A stretch of DNA of 64,000 nucleotides from Betaproteobacteria bacterium (GCA_029863175.1 JAOTVX010000017.1:1-64000); one strand, 5' to 3'. Shown: positions 25,586 to 35,400, counted from the stretch's first letter. The notes: generated by a model not told the origin, from the letters alone. A program made the numbers and translations.

Positions 25586-26527
25586 ATGAGGTTGTATAAG
25601 TTAACCAGGAAAAAATCGGGCTGGCTATGCATCAATCTGATGCCGGATCGGGTCGACGTCTCCCGCGTGGAAACAGAGGGTCGCGCACGACCCGAGATCG
25701 TTCTGTGCGATTCGTATCGCAAAGACGGCGACGACGTGGCAACGCTCGGCCGCCTGCGTCGCGAGCTTAAGCTGGACCAATATCACTGCACCACGCTGCT
25801 CAAAGGCGGCGACTACCAAATCGTGCAGGTCGAAGCGCCTGGCGTGCCGGCGAATGAGGTGAAGACCGCCGTCCGTTGGCGCGTTAAGGATGTGATCGAC
25901 TTCCCTGTCGACCAGGCGACCGTCGATGCGCTGTACATTCCCTCGGCCGAGGGCGTCCAAGAAAAAGGGGTGCAGATGTTCGCCGTGGCCGCGCGCAACG
26001 CGTTGGTCGCCGCCACGGTCAACCCCTTCAACGAGGCCAGTATCGCGCTCGAGGTGATCGATATTCCCGAGCTCGCGCAGCGAAACCTCGCTGCCCGCTT
26101 CGAGGAGGAAGGGCGGGGACTTGCATTCCTTACGTTCGGCCCGCAGGGAGGCCTGCTGACTTTCACCTGCGGCGGGGAACTCTATCAGCATCGCCGCATT
26201 GACCTCGTGCCGGACAGCTTTCTCACCGCTGCCGGCGATCAGAAGCGGGCCCTCTACGAACGGGTGGTGCTCGAGCTGCAGCGCTCGCTCGATCAGTTCG
26301 ACTGGCAGTTCCGGCACATCGCCGTGGCACGGGTGATCGTAACGCCGCTTCCCGGTGCGGAAGATTTGGGAACGTATCTCGCAACCCACATGAATGTGCC
26401 GATCACCCTGCTGGACCTCGCGCAGATAATGGATTTTCCGCGAGTGCCCGAGCTGCGCGAGCCGGTCCATCAGGGGCAGTGCGTGCATATGATCGGCGCG
26501 GCATTGCGCGCGGAAGGCGTCACATGA
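25586..26527 (+). CDS. mshI: MSHA biogenesis protein MshI (PilM-like)
   Basis: 313 residues of the actin-like PilM/MshI class, the cytoplasmic ring component that connects to the PilN/PilO-like proteins. The start MRLYKLTRKKSGWLCINL fits MshI; the open frame begins 38 codons earlier but that part contains the TTGACA promoter. LKGGDYQIVQVEAPGVPANEVKTAVRWRVKDVIDFP is a strong family segment. The stop overlaps the ATG of a 36-codon frame (ATGA). Confidence 0.85.
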   Translation: MRLYKLTRKKSGWLCINLMPDRVDVSRVETEGRARPEIVLCDSYRKDGDDVATLGRLRRELKLDQYHCTTLLKGGDYQIVQVEAPGVPANEVKTAVRWRVKDVIDFPVDQATVDALYIPSAEGVQEKGVQMFAVAARNALVAATVNPFNEASIALEVIDIPELAQRNLAARFEEEGRGLAFLTFGPQGGLLTFTCGGELYQHRRIDLVPDSFLTAAGDQKRALYERVVLELQRSLDQFDWQFRHIAVARVIVTPLPGAEDLGTYLATHMNVPITLLDLAQIMDFPRVPELREPVHQGQCVHMIGAALRAEGVT

Positions 26528-26634
26528 GCGGCCACGCCGGCTCGAGCGCGAGGCGCGCTGCACGCGGCGTCCGCGGGTCCCGCTGGCGTAACGGTAACTC
26601 TACGCGCAACGTCGCGGCGAGGGGCGCAGCATGA
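26524..26634 (+). CDS. Possible 36-residue Arg-rich small ORF bridging mshI and mshI2
   Basis: The ATG overlaps the mshI stop (ATGA), and its own TGA overlaps the ATG of the next gene (ATGA at 26631). The product is basic and low-complexity (MSGHAGSSARRAARGVR...), without a known family. Double coupling is suggestive, but the composition could equally be spacer DNA; it might act only to carry ribosomes to the next gene. Confidence 0.3.
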   Translation: MSGHAGSSARRAARGVRGSRWRNGNSTRNVAARGAA

Positions 26635-27290
26635 CGCAGAACATCAACCTGCTCGCTGCCGCATTCCGCAAGCAAGATGTCGCGCCAACGCTCGCGACCG
26701 TCGCGCAATGCTTGGGAATTGCGCTGCTGCTCGTGCTGGGTCTTCATTTCTTCCTCGCGCATCGCACGAGCGGTCTGGGCGAAGCGCTGCGGGTTAGCGA
26801 GCGCAGTCTGAAGGAGCAGCGCGCAATCCTCGAGGAGCTCAAGGGGCAGTTGGCCGCCCGCAAGCTCGGCACGGGGATCGAAGCGGAGATTGCTGGGCTG
26901 GAGCGCGAGCTCAAGGAAACACGCGAAGCGATGATCGCGCTCAAGGGCGGTGTTTTCGGCGATCGGGAGGGGTTCGCGGAGTACCTGCGCGCTTTCTCGC
27001 GCCAATCGCTGAACGGACTGTGGCTCACCGGCTTCACGATCACGGGTGGCGGCGATCTTGAAATACGCGGTCGGGTCCTGAGTCCCGATCTCGTGCCGAG
27101 TTACATTCAACGGCTCAACAAGGAAGCGGTCCTGCAGGGGCGCAGCTTTGCGCGCTTCGAAATGAGTCGGCCGCAGCCCCAGGCTGGGGCGGCCGGGAAG
27201 CCGGGAGCGACGCAGATAACGCCTGCTCCGCGTTTCCTCGAGTTCAGCTTGGCGACGATGGAAACGGCAAGCCTGGAGCGCTCGCGATGA
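26631..27290 (+). CDS. PilN-like MSHA assembly protein (second MshI/MshI2)
   Basis: 219 residues: MTQNINLLAAAFRK start (the short INLL motif shared with PilN), one transmembrane helix about residues 25-44, then a coiled coil and a small ferredoxin-like domain (GLWLTGFTITGGGDLEIRGRVLSPDLVPSYI). Such bitopic proteins link the cytoplasmic PilM-like ring to the periplasmic side. It ends overlapping mshJ by 4 nt. A C-terminal Pro/Ala/Gly linker (PQPQAGAAGKPG) is visible. Confidence 0.8.
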   Translation: MTQNINLLAAAFRKQDVAPTLATVAQCLGIALLLVLGLHFFLAHRTSGLGEALRVSERSLKEQRAILEELKGQLAARKLGTGIEAEIAGLERELKETREAMIALKGGVFGDREGFAEYLRAFSRQSLNGLWLTGFTITGGGDLEIRGRVLSPDLVPSYIQRLNKEAVLQGRSFARFEMSRPQPQAGAAGKPGATQITPAPRFLEFSLATMETASLERSR

Positions 27291-27967
27291 GAGATGAGTG
27301 GCGCCAACTTTCCCAGCGGTTTAACGCGCTCCAGAAGCGTGAGCGCATGCTGGTACTCGTGGGCGTCGTGCTGGGGACGGCGCTGCTTTATGACTTGCTG
27401 TTCCTGGAGCCGCTGTTGGCGCGGAGCAAGCGCCAGGTCCAGCAGCTGTCGTCCGCAAGCCGCAATCTAACAGCCGTGCAAGATCAGCTCCGGGCACTCA
27501 GGATGGGGGACGATCCGGGAGCCCCCCGACGGACCTACCGCGATGCCCTGAAAGAGCAGCTCGCCCAGCTCGATCGCGATATGAAGAATCTGCAGGTTGG
27601 CCTAGTGCCGCCCGAGCGCATGGCGCAACTGCTCCAGGAAATGCTCGGCCGCACACGCGGTACCAAGCTGGTTTCGATACGCACGCTCCCGGTACAGCGT
27701 CTCGGAGGCGCCGGGGCGGACGCGAAGGCGGACAAGGGCGTAAAGGCCGAGTCGACGGAGCCGAAACGCGCCATCTACCAGCATAGCGTCGAGATCACGC
27801 TGCAGGGCTCATACGTTGATCTGTATCACTACGTTGCCCAGCTGGAGAAGCTGCCGTGGCGGATGTTCTGGCACCGCCTCAATGTGAATATCGAGCAGCA
27901 CCCCCAGTTGCGGGTGACGCTCACGGTGCAGACGATGAGCTTGAACAAGGCTTGGCTGGTCGTATGA
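27287..27967 (+). CDS. mshJ: MSHA biogenesis protein MshJ (PilO/GspM-like)
   Basis: 226 residues: a short cytoplasmic start, a transmembrane helix at about 23-41 (MLVLVGVVLGTALLYDLLFL), a coiled coil, and a PilO-like domain with ITLQGSYVDLYHYVAQLEKLPWRMFW, which is diagnostic for MshJ. It overlaps both neighbours by 4 nt. Confidence 0.87.
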   Translation: MRDEWRQLSQRFNALQKRERMLVLVGVVLGTALLYDLLFLEPLLARSKRQVQQLSSASRNLTAVQDQLRALRMGDDPGAPRRTYRDALKEQLAQLDRDMKNLQVGLVPPERMAQLLQEMLGRTRGTKLVSIRTLPVQRLGGAGADAKADKGVKAESTEPKRAIYQHSVEITLQGSYVDLYHYVAQLEKLPWRMFWHRLNVNIEQHPQLRVTLTVQTMSLNKAWLVV

Positions 27968-28461
27968 ACGATGAAAGCGGAAACAGGAGCGATAAGAGCG
28001 CAGCGCCCGCAACCACCGCGCGCAACGGCGCGTCGCTCGCGCTTCGTGTTGCGTCATGGTCTGTCGTCGCCGTCCTGGCGGCGGGCTTCATCGGCAGCGG
28101 CGCAGCGTCGTCGCAGGCCATGACCGATCCGATGCGCCCGCCGGAGGCCTACCTGACTCACGAGGACGGCGCTATCAGCGGAGGCCCCGTGTTGCAGTCT
28201 GTGATGATCTCCCCGACGCGCAGGACGGCGATTATTAGCGGCGATAGGGTCCGTCTGGGGGAGAAGTATGGTGATGCCGTTCTGATCGAGGTGGCCGAGG
28301 GCGAGGTAGTCCTCCAGCGCGCGGACACCACGCAGGTCCTCAAAATGTATCCCGGCGTGGTGAAGCGAGGGGTGCCGTCAGCGCGCGGTGGCACCGGCCG
28401 GAATGGGAAAGCCGGGGGCGCCGACGCGGGCACGACGGGGCCCCGCTCGGATAGCAGATGA
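27964..28461 (+). CDS. mshK: MSHA biogenesis protein MshK (PilP-like)
   Basis: 165 residues: a hydrophilic start, a hydrophobic segment around residues 25-45, then a small beta domain with DPMRPPEAY and LQSVMISPTRRTAIISGDRVRLGEKYGDAVLIEV, the pattern of MshK. The C-terminus is Gly/Ala-rich and disordered. It likely docks the secretin MshL to the inner-membrane complex. ATGA overlaps at both ends. Confidence 0.83.
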   Translation: MNDESGNRSDKSAAPATTARNGASLALRVASWSVVAVLAAGFIGSGAASSQAMTDPMRPPEAYLTHEDGAISGGPVLQSVMISPTRRTAIISGDRVRLGEKYGDAVLIEVAEGEVVLQRADTTQVLKMYPGVVKRGVPSARGGTGRNGKAGGADAGTTGPRSDSR

Positions 28462-30245
28462 GAGCGCTGCTGACAAAAAGTCTGTTGGCGGTAATCGCAC
28501 TGGCGATCGCGGCGGCGGGCTGTTCGGAGAAGCTGACGCGGCAAGACCCGGTCTATGACGAGATTACGAAGGAACTCGACCAGGCGGCGGACCAGCGCGC
28601 CAAGGCCAGGATGCCGGAGGCGGTGGAGAAAGCGCTGCTTCCTCCGCTTATCGTGCAGATGCCGAGGCCGGATGGAGCGCCGGTGGCGCAGCGATTCGAC
28701 TTGAGCGTCAACAATGCGCCGGCGAACCAGGTGTTCATGGCGATTGCCACCGGCTCGCCCTACAGCATGATCGTGCACCCCGCGGTGCGGGCCCCGATTT
28801 CGCTCAACGTCAAGAACGTCACCATTTTCGAGGCGCTCGAGACCCTACGCGATCTCTACGGCTATGAATATCGCGTGCAGGGAACGCGCATCATGATCAA
28901 GCCAGTGACGATGCAGACCCGGATTTTCCAGGTGAACTATCTTCAGGGGCGCCGCCAGGGGCTGACCCAGGTGCGCGTTGCCACCGGCTCGATTACCGAC
29001 TCGCCGAGCGCAGGAACCGCGGGCGTTACCGGCGGCGTGCTTCCGGGCACCACCGGGACGCAGGGTCCAACCTCACGTCCGACCGAAGGCGCGAAAGTCA
29101 CGACGACGACGGATACGAGCTTCTGGGCCGACCTCGGAAAATCGCTCACGGCAATCGTCGGCACGGCGGAGGGACGCCACGTCATCGTGAATTCGCAGTC
29201 GGGGATCATTGTTGTTCGGGCGATGCCCGCGGAACAACGTGATGTCGAGAAGTTCCTGCACGCGATGCAGCTCGTGGTCGAGCGCCAGGTCATGCTCGAG
29301 GCGAAGATCATCGAGGTTCAACTGACCGACGGCGCTGCGGCGGGCATCAATTGGGCGGCGTTCCGCAATGGCAGCACGCGTTTCGCCACCGGCGTAATCA
29401 ACTCCGGTACGCGGCTTAGCCGCGAGGGTACGATCAGCTTCCCGACCGCGCGTAACGAAGACGGCACGCTTGCGGCGGGTTCGGACCTCAGTGGGGTGTT
29501 CTCGGGTCCGGTGGCCGCCGCATTGGAGACGGGTGTTTTTGCCGCGGCCGGGGGCATATTCGGACTGGCGCTGCAGACCAGCAACTTTGCCGCACTGCTG
29601 GCTTTCCTGGAGACCCAGGGCACGCTGAACGTGCTCTCGAGCCCGCGCATCGCGACCATCAACAACCAGAAGGCTCTCCTCAAGGTCGGCACCGACGACT
29701 TTTTCGTCACTAACGTATCGACGACATCGACCACCAGCGGCGTCAACACGACGATTGCGCCAACCATCACCGTGCAACCGTTCTTTTCGGGCGTTGCGCT
29801 CGACGTTACGCCGCAGATCGACCGGGACGACAATATAATCCTGCACATCCACCCGCAGGTGAGCAAGGTGATCGAAAAGAAGAAGAACGTCGATCTCGGC
29901 ACCCTGGGTCAGTTCACCCTGCCGCTCGCTTCGAGCAGGATCAACGAGACCGACGCCATCGTGCGCGTGGAGGACGGCAACATCGTCGCCATCGGCGGGT
30001 TGATGGCGCAAGTGAGCCAGACTGATAGTGGCCAGGTCCCGGTGGTGGGCGACGCGCCCGTCGTGGGGAACCTCTTCCGCCAGAAGACCGTATCCAGCGC
30101 GAAAAGCGAACTCGTGATCCTGCTCAAACCGACCATCGTACGCGGCGACAGCGAGTGGCAGAAAGAGCTGAGGGAGACGCGCGAGCGTTTCCGTGCTTTG
30201 CAGCAACCGTCACAACAGCCGGCGCAACAGCCGCCACCTCAGTAA
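28458..30245 (+). CDS. mshL: MSHA secretin MshL
   Basis: A 595-residue outer-membrane secretin. The lipoprotein signal ends in AIAAAGC (lipobox), then N-domains (QRFDLSVNNAPANQVFMAI...) and the secretin core with VERQVMLEAKIIEVQL, SSPRIATINNQKALLKVGTDDFFVT and VVGNLFRQK. The C-terminal extension is a Gln/Pro run (QQPSQQPAQQPPPQ). It is the pore for the pilus; coupled to mshK. Confidence 0.94.
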   Translation: MRALLTKSLLAVIALAIAAAGCSEKLTRQDPVYDEITKELDQAADQRAKARMPEAVEKALLPPLIVQMPRPDGAPVAQRFDLSVNNAPANQVFMAIATGSPYSMIVHPAVRAPISLNVKNVTIFEALETLRDLYGYEYRVQGTRIMIKPVTMQTRIFQVNYLQGRRQGLTQVRVATGSITDSPSAGTAGVTGGVLPGTTGTQGPTSRPTEGAKVTTTTDTSFWADLGKSLTAIVGTAEGRHVIVNSQSGIIVVRAMPAEQRDVEKFLHAMQLVVERQVMLEAKIIEVQLTDGAAAGINWAAFRNGSTRFATGVINSGTRLSREGTISFPTARNEDGTLAAGSDLSGVFSGPVAAALETGVFAAAGGIFGLALQTSNFAALLAFLETQGTLNVLSSPRIATINNQKALLKVGTDDFFVTNVSTTSTTSGVNTTIAPTITVQPFFSGVALDVTPQIDRDDNIILHIHPQVSKVIEKKKNVDLGTLGQFTLPLASSRINETDAIVRVEDGNIVAIGGLMAQVSQTDSGQVPVVGDAPVVGNLFRQKTVSSAKSELVILLKPTIVRGDSEWQKELRETRERFRALQQPSQQPAQQPPPQ

Positions 30246-30265
30246 GAGCAAGGGGGGCGCAAAGG

Positions 30266-31156
30266 ATGTACGAGACGCATTTTGGCCTGAGGGAAATGCC
30301 GTTCGGCATCACGCCGGACACGAGCTTCGCTTACACGTGCACCGCTCATCAGGCAGCCTTGAATACACTGTTGGTAGCGGTCAAGAACGGCGAGGGATTC
30401 ATCAAGATAACTGGCGAAGTGGGAACCGGCAAGACGCTGCTGTGCAGGCGTTTCATGGCTACGCTGGATGACAAGTGCGTCCCGGCGTATATCCCCAATC
30501 CCTATCTGGAGCCGCTTGCACTGTTGCTGGCGCTGGCCGATGAACTGGGCGTGGCCGCGCCCGAAAAGGCAGACCAGCACGACCTGCTCAGGGAGGTGAC
30601 GCGGTCGCTCGTCAACTTCGCGCGCGAGGGCAAGACGGTGGTGCTGTGCCTGGATGAGGCACAGGCGATGCCGATCGAGACGCTAGAAGCCCTGCGGCTG
30701 CTGACGAATCTCGAGACCGAGAAACGCAAGCTCTTGCAGGTCGTCCTGTTCGGGCAGCCGGAGCTGGACGAGAAGCTTGCGCGGGAATCGGTGCGGCAGT
30801 TGAGGCAACGCATCACGTTCCAATACGTGCTTACTGTCCTCTCGCGCGACGAGATCGAGCATTACATTACGCACCGATTGCGGGTCGCTGGCTACCGCGG
30901 GAGCCGCCTGTTCACGCCGCCCGCAGTGCGGCTGCTCTACCGCCGCAGCCACGGCGTGCCGCGGCTGGTCAACATCATCGCCCACAAGGCGATGCTCCTC
31001 GCTTACGGTGAAGGGGCGCAGGAAGTGCTCCCGGTCCACGTGCACGGTGCTGTGGCCGACACGCCCTCGGCGCAACCGCGGCAGCCGTGGTGGTGGTTGG
31101 GCTTTACTGTCCTGCTGCTTTCGTTTGGCGGCATTAGCTGGGCGTTACTGCAATGA
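30266..31156 (+). CDS. mshM: MSHA ATPase MshM (ExeA-like AAA protein)
   Basis: 296 residues starting MYETHFGLREMPFGITPD, the ExeA/MshM N-terminus. Walker A is GEVGTGKTLLCR, Walker B VVLCLDEAQAMP, and the arginine region RQRITFQYVL follows. A C-terminal transmembrane helix (WWWLGFTVLLLSFGGISW) is present. In the ExeAB system such proteins place the secretin through peptidoglycan. It overlaps mshN by 4 nt. Confidence 0.92.
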   Translation: MYETHFGLREMPFGITPDTSFAYTCTAHQAALNTLLVAVKNGEGFIKITGEVGTGKTLLCRRFMATLDDKCVPAYIPNPYLEPLALLLALADELGVAAPEKADQHDLLREVTRSLVNFAREGKTVVLCLDEAQAMPIETLEALRLLTNLETEKRKLLQVVLFGQPELDEKLARESVRQLRQRITFQYVLTVLSRDEIEHYITHRLRVAGYRGSRLFTPPAVRLLYRRSHGVPRLVNIIAHKAMLLAYGEGAQEVLPVHVHGAVADTPSAQPRQPWWWLGFTVLLLSFGGISWALLQ

Positions 31157-32463
31157 GCCTCATCAATCAGGTTTTGGTCGATCTGGAGTTGCGCCGGGCT
31201 TCCGGGCCCGAGCGGCAGGCCTTGCCGAACCATGTGCGGGCCCTGCCGGCCCAAAGGCGGGGAGGCACCTGGCGCGGGCTCGTCATCGTGGGGCTGGTTG
31301 CGGCAGTGGGATTAACGGGCGCCTGGGCGCTGATCCCAGTATGGGACACGGGGCGCAAGGAGCAGCCTCCATCCGTGATAACGCCTCCTGCAGTTGCGTT
31401 CGCGGACGGCCCAACCGCGGCCGGGTCGGCGGCAGCTGCGACCGGTGCTCGAGAGGGGGAACGGGCCGAGCGTGTCGCGTTAGGGCCAGTGGCGTCGCGG
31501 CTGACTCTGGAGTTGTCGAGCGTTCCGCCAGCGGTCCCGGCCGTGGCTGAGGCCCGCGAACGTGCGGCATCCATCGAGAGCGCACGCATCCTGCCTCGCG
31601 CCGAGCCGCCGGAGCACCAAGGGCAAGCCGCCACGGCCGCGGTGCCCGCGATGCAACCGAGGCCGGAGGCGGTGCGGAAGCCGGCGAAGCGCGCCAAGGC
31701 GCCGCCGGCCGCCGTGAAAGCTCCGGCCGTGGGCCACGAATCAGAAGTGCAAAAGGAAAAACAGGTCCGGCCAACGCCTTCCGCTCAAACTGCCAGGAAT
31801 GAGCAACCCAAGGAGAGGGTCGCGACAATCAAGCCTTCACCCGATGCGGGCGCACCCCAAGTCGAAATCGAAAAGCAGGTGCGTCAGCCCACGGCTGCTG
31901 GGCGCGCCCAAAACGAGTACCGCAAAGCGACGATAGCGCTGCGTCAGGGCCGAGCCGACGAGGCGCAGGATCGCCTGCAGGCCGCGCTGAAGATCTATCC
32001 GGGGCATCGCAACGCGCGACAAGCGTTGGTAGGACTCCTTCTGGACTCGAAGCAATACGAGGACGCAGGGCACCTGCTGCAAGAGGGGCTGGCGCTTGAC
32101 CCCGATCAGACAGGCTTCGCCATGGCACTCGCACGGATTCAGCTCGAGGGGGGCGATATCGCACAAGCGACGAGAACACTCCGGGGCAGCCTCGAGCACG
32201 CCCGTTCGAGCCCGGACTATCTGGCGTTTCTTGCCGCGCTGTTGCAACGGCAGACGTGGCATAACGAGGCCATCGAGCAGTTCCGGGCGGCCTTGCGAAT
32301 GAGACCCCGCAACGGCGTGTGGTGGCTTGGCCTCGGGGTGTCGTTTCAGGCGATTAGCAGCAATGTTGAGGCGCAGGACGCCTATCTTCGTGCGAAGGCG
32401 AGCAACAACCTCAACCCCGAACTGATGGCTTTCGCCGACCAGCGTCTGCGGCAGCTGCGGTAG
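31153..32463 (+). CDS. mshN: TPR protein MshN
   Basis: 436 residues: MSLINQVLVDLELRRA (typical MshN start), a transmembrane helix at about 39-58, a long Ala/Pro/Lys-rich periplasmic linker (about 60-250), and three to four TPR repeats at the C-terminus (NEYRKATIALRQGRADEAQDRLQAAL onward). It likely forms part of the trans-envelope complex. It is the last gene of the MSHA locus and convergent with comF. Confidence 0.88.
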   Translation: MSLINQVLVDLELRRASGPERQALPNHVRALPAQRRGGTWRGLVIVGLVAAVGLTGAWALIPVWDTGRKEQPPSVITPPAVAFADGPTAAGSAAAATGAREGERAERVALGPVASRLTLELSSVPPAVPAVAEARERAASIESARILPRAEPPEHQGQAATAAVPAMQPRPEAVRKPAKRAKAPPAAVKAPAVGHESEVQKEKQVRPTPSAQTARNEQPKERVATIKPSPDAGAPQVEIEKQVRQPTAAGRAQNEYRKATIALRQGRADEAQDRLQAALKIYPGHRNARQALVGLLLDSKQYEDAGHLLQEGLALDPDQTGFAMALARIQLEGGDIAQATRTLRGSLEHARSSPDYLAFLAALLQRQTWHNEAIEQFRAALRMRPRNGVWWLGLGVSFQAISSNVEAQDAYLRAKASNNLNPELMAFADQRLRQLR

Positions 32464-32472
32464 CTTTCCCAG

Positions 32473-33138
32473 TTACCGCGGCGCAGTCCGCGCGACGGTC
32501 CAGCCCGCTACCGCAACCGCGCCCGCTCTACGCAGAACACGCGCGAGCTCACTCAGCGTCGCGCCGGTCGTGAGGACATCATCGATCACGGCCACGCGCA
32601 ATCCGCTGAAATCGGCATCGCAGACAAAGGCGCGGCGCACGTTCTTCGCGCGTTCCTTCCACGGCAAGGCTGCCTGCGGTGGCGTCTCAATGACCTTGCG
32701 GCACCCGCTTGCGATGATCGGAATGCCATGCCGCCGCGACACAAAGCGCGCGATCTCCAGCGCCTGATTGAAGCCGCGTTCCGCTAGCCGCCGCGGCGCG
32801 AGCGGCATCGGCACCAGCACGTCGCCCTCGGGCGCGCCGGCGCCGGCTAGCGCTTCGCCCAGCACCGGCGCGAGGGCGAGGCGTCGCCCGTACTTGAAGG
32901 CATGGATCAGCGCGTCAATGGGAAAGTCATAAGCAAATGCCGCCGAGACGCGATCGAACGACGGCGGTTTTTGCAGGCACGCGCCGCACACCGCCCCGGA
33001 CACGAGCGGCACCGCGCACACCGCGCAGCGCGTGAGCGGGAGGCGAGGCAGCTCGGCTTCGCAACCGGCACAGATCCGCTCATCACGCGTTGGCGCGTCG
33101 CAAAGGACGCAACGACGCGGCAACATCCTCTGCAACAT
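32473..33138 (-). CDS. comF: ComF-family phosphoribosyltransferase-like protein
   Basis: 221 residues: an N-terminal zinc finger region with four CxxC pairs (CVLCDA, CAGC, CAVC, CGAC), then a type I PRT domain with VPMPLAPRRLAERGFNQALEIAR and the PRPP loop VIDDVLTTGATL. It is associated with DNA uptake in competent bacteria. The frame extends beyond 33138, but the MLQRMLPRRCVLC start is the family-like one. It is divergent from bioB. Confidence 0.9.
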   Translation of the reverse strand: MLQRMLPRRCVLCDAPTRDERICAGCEAELPRLPLTRCAVCAVPLVSGAVCGACLQKPPSFDRVSAAFAYDFPIDALIHAFKYGRRLALAPVLGEALAGAGAPEGDVLVPMPLAPRRLAERGFNQALEIARFVSRRHGIPIIASGCRKVIETPPQAALPWKERAKNVRRAFVCDADFSGLRVAVIDDVLTTGATLSELARVLRRAGAVAVAGWTVARTAPR

Positions 33139-33173
33139 TATTGTGCAGATGTTCAAAACGCCCACGGTAAGAT

Positions 33174-33202
33174 TTGACAGCGGCACGCGGACGGCCGATG
33201 AT
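33174..33202 (+). promoter_or_regulatory. Candidate promoter of the biotin operon
   Basis: A perfect TTGACA (33174-33179), a 17-nt spacer and GATGAT (33197-33202; 4 of 6). It lies 52 nt upstream of the bioB ATG in the comF/bioB divergent gap. I do not see a clear BirA-type operator. Confidence 0.45.
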
Positions 33203-33254
33203 TCAAGTGATTCAAAACGCATGGGTTTTTGCCAAATTTCCCATTAGGTACGCC

Positions 33255-34241
33255 ATGGACACCCTCCGCCTTAACGCTTCGAGGACCGAAGTCGCCGACA
33301 AGCCGCGCTGGAGCATTGCGCAGGTCGAGACGCTCTACGACTTGCCCTTCAACGATCTCGTCTACCGCGCGCACGGCGTGCACCGGCAGCATTTCGACGC
33401 CAATGCAGTCCAGCTCTCGACGCTGCTCTCGGTCAAGACCGGCGGCTGCCCGGAGGATTGCGGCTATTGTCCGCAGGCGGCGCGCTACGACACCGGCGTC
33501 GCCAACGAGGACACGCTCCCGCTCGAGCGCGTGGTCGAGGCCGCGCGCCTTGCGAAGGAGAGCGGCGCCACACGCTTTTGCATGGGCGCAGCTTGGCGCG
33601 GCCCGAAACAGCGCGACCTCGAGCGCGTTGTGGAAATGGTAAAAGCGGTGCGAACGCTCGGGCTCGAGACCTGCGCGACCCTCGGACTCCTCAAGGAAGG
33701 TCAGGCCGAGCAGCTCAAGGCGGCGGGGCTCGATTACTACAACCACAACCTCGACACCGCGCCGGAATTCTACGGCGAGATCATCAAGACGCGCACGCAG
33801 GGCGACCGGCTGGAGACGCTCGAGCGCGTGCGTGCCGCGGGCATCCACGTCTGCTGTGGCGGTATCATCGGTATGGGTGAGACGCGGCGCACGCGCGCCG
33901 CATTGATCACGCAGCTGGCCAACCTCGATCCTCAGCCCGAGTCGGTGCCGATCAACAATCTCGTACAGGTGGAGGGCACGCCGCTCCACGGCACCGATTC
34001 CATCGACCCCCTCGAGTTCGTGCGTAGCATCGCGTGCGCGCGGATCACGATGCCGCGGGCGATGGTACGGCTCTCGGCCGGACGGCAGGAAATGACTGAT
34101 GGCATTCAGGCGTTGTGCTTCTTCGCTGGCGCCAACTCGATTTTCTACGGCGAGAAGCTGCTGACGACCGGCAACCCCGATGTCGAGCGCGACCGGGCGC
34201 TGTTCGCGCGGCTCGGGCTGCGGCCCATGTCGAGTGACTAG
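33255..34241 (+). CDS. bioB: Biotin synthase
   Basis: A 328-residue radical-SAM enzyme that inserts sulfur into dethiobiotin. The radical-SAM cluster motif is C65-x3-C69-x2-C72 ([10 protein letters not shown]), followed by [13 protein letters not shown] and [10 protein letters not shown]. The start MDTLRLNAS is chosen because upstream residues match the promoter region. It is the first gene of a tight bioBFHCD operon; no bioA is in the window. Confidence 0.97.
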   Translation: MDTLRLNASRTEVADKPRWSIAQVETLYDLPFNDLVYRAHGVHRQHFDANAVQLSTLLSVKTGGCPEDCGYCPQAARYDTGVANEDTLPLERVVEAARLAKESGATRFCMGAAWRGPKQRDLERVVEMVKAVRTLGLETCATLGLLKEGQAEQLKAAGLDYYNHNLDTAPEFYGEIIKTRTQGDRLETLERVRAAGIHVCCGGIIGMGETRRTRAALITQLANLDPQPESVPINNLVQVEGTPLHGTDSIDPLEFVRSIACARITMPRAMVRLSAGRQEMTDGIQALCFFAGANSIFYGEKLLTTGNPDVERDRALFARLGLRPMSSD

Positions 34242-34242
34242 A

Positions 34243-35400
34243 ATGGACGCGCCTTTTTCCGTGCTGGCAAGCGAGCTGGCCGAGCTTGAGTCGAAGTGCC
34301 TGCGGCGGGCTCGGCGCGTGCTCGAAACGCCTCAAGGTGCGCGCGTCACGGTCGATGGCCGCGACTACGTCGCGTTCTGCAGCAACGACTACCTTGGCCT
34401 TGCCAGCCACCCCGAGCTGATCGAAGCCGCGCGCGAAGGCGCAGCGCGTCACGGGGTCGGCGCGGGCGCATCCCACCTCGTGCTCGGCCACGCCAAAGTG
34501 CACCACGAGCTCGAAGAGGCGTTGGCCGCCTTTGTGGGGCTGCCGCGGGCGCTGCTCTTCTCCACCGGCTACATGGCGAACATTGGCGTCGTGAGCGCGC
34601 TCGTGGGACGCGGCGACGCGGTGTTCGGTGATCGCCTCAATCACGCTTCTCTCAACGACGCGGCGCTGCTGGCGCGCGCGAAGTTCAGCCGCTACGCGCA
34701 TCTCGATCTCGAAGCGCTGGAGCGCCAACTGGCCGCGTCGCGCGCGCGCCGCAAGCTCATCGTGACCGACGCCGTTTTTAGCATGGACGGTGATCTGGCA
34801 GACGTGCCCGGTCTGCTCCGATTGTGCGAGCGCCACGATGCCTGGCTGCTGATCGACGATGCGCACGGTTTCGGGGTCCTTGGCCGCGGCGGCAGGGGAA
34901 CGCTCGCGCATTTCGACGTGAGATCCTCCCGCGTGATCTACATGGCCACCCTCGGCAAGGCGGCCGGCGTATTCGGAGCCTTCGTCGCGGGAGAGCCGGA
35001 CCTCGTCGAGACGCTCGCCCAGCGCGCGCGTTCTTATGTCTACACGACGGCCACGCCGCCGATGCTGGCACACGCGCTGGCTCGCAGCCTCGAGTTGATC
35101 GAGCGCGAGGAGTGGCGCCGCGAGCGGTTGCGGGCGCTGGTGGAGGTCTTGCGCGGGCGCTTCGAGCCGCTGCACTGGCGCCTCGCCCCGTCCTCGACGC
35201 CGATCCAACCGCTCCTGATCGGCGGCAACGAGGAGGCCATGGCGGTGTCGAGCGCGCTCGCGAGCGAGGGGCTGCTCGTGCCGGCGATTCGACCGCCCAC
35301 GGTACCACGAGGCACGGCGCGGCTGCGCATCTCGCTCTCCGCGGCGCACGAAGTGGCGGATGTCGAGCGCCTCGCACGCGCGCTCGCCACGCTGCAGTGA
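34243..35400 (+). CDS. bioF: 8-amino-7-oxononanoate synthase
   Basis: 385 residues, a PLP-dependent alpha-oxoamine synthase condensing pimeloyl-ACP with alanine. [31 protein letters not shown] and the PLP lysine K239 in ATLGKAAG are visible. The start is 1 nt after the bioB stop, and its stop overlaps the bioH start (GTGA). Confidence 0.96.
   Translation: MDAPFSVLASELAELESKCLRRARRVLETPQGARVTVDGRDYVAFCSNDYLGLASHPELIEAAREGAARHGVGAGASHLVLGHAKVHHELEEALAAFVGLPRALLFSTGYMANIGVVSALVGRGDAVFGDRLNHASLNDAALLARAKFSRYAHLDLEALERQLAASRARRKLIVTDAVFSMDGDLADVPGLLRLCERHDAWLLIDDAHGFGVLGRGGRGTLAHFDVRSSRVIYMATLGKAAGVFGAFVAGEPDLVETLAQRARSYVYTTATPPMLAHALARSLELIEREEWRRERLRALVEVLRGRFEPLHWRLAPSSTPIQPLLIGGNEEAMAVSSALASEGLLVPAIRPPTVPRGTARLRISLSAAHEVADVERLARALATLQ

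Noticed and set aside
34824..35396. Long open frame extending bioH upstream through bioF
   Set aside because: It is the +1 shadow of bioF in GC-rich DNA; the alpha/beta hydrolase begins exactly at the GTG overlapping the bioF stop.
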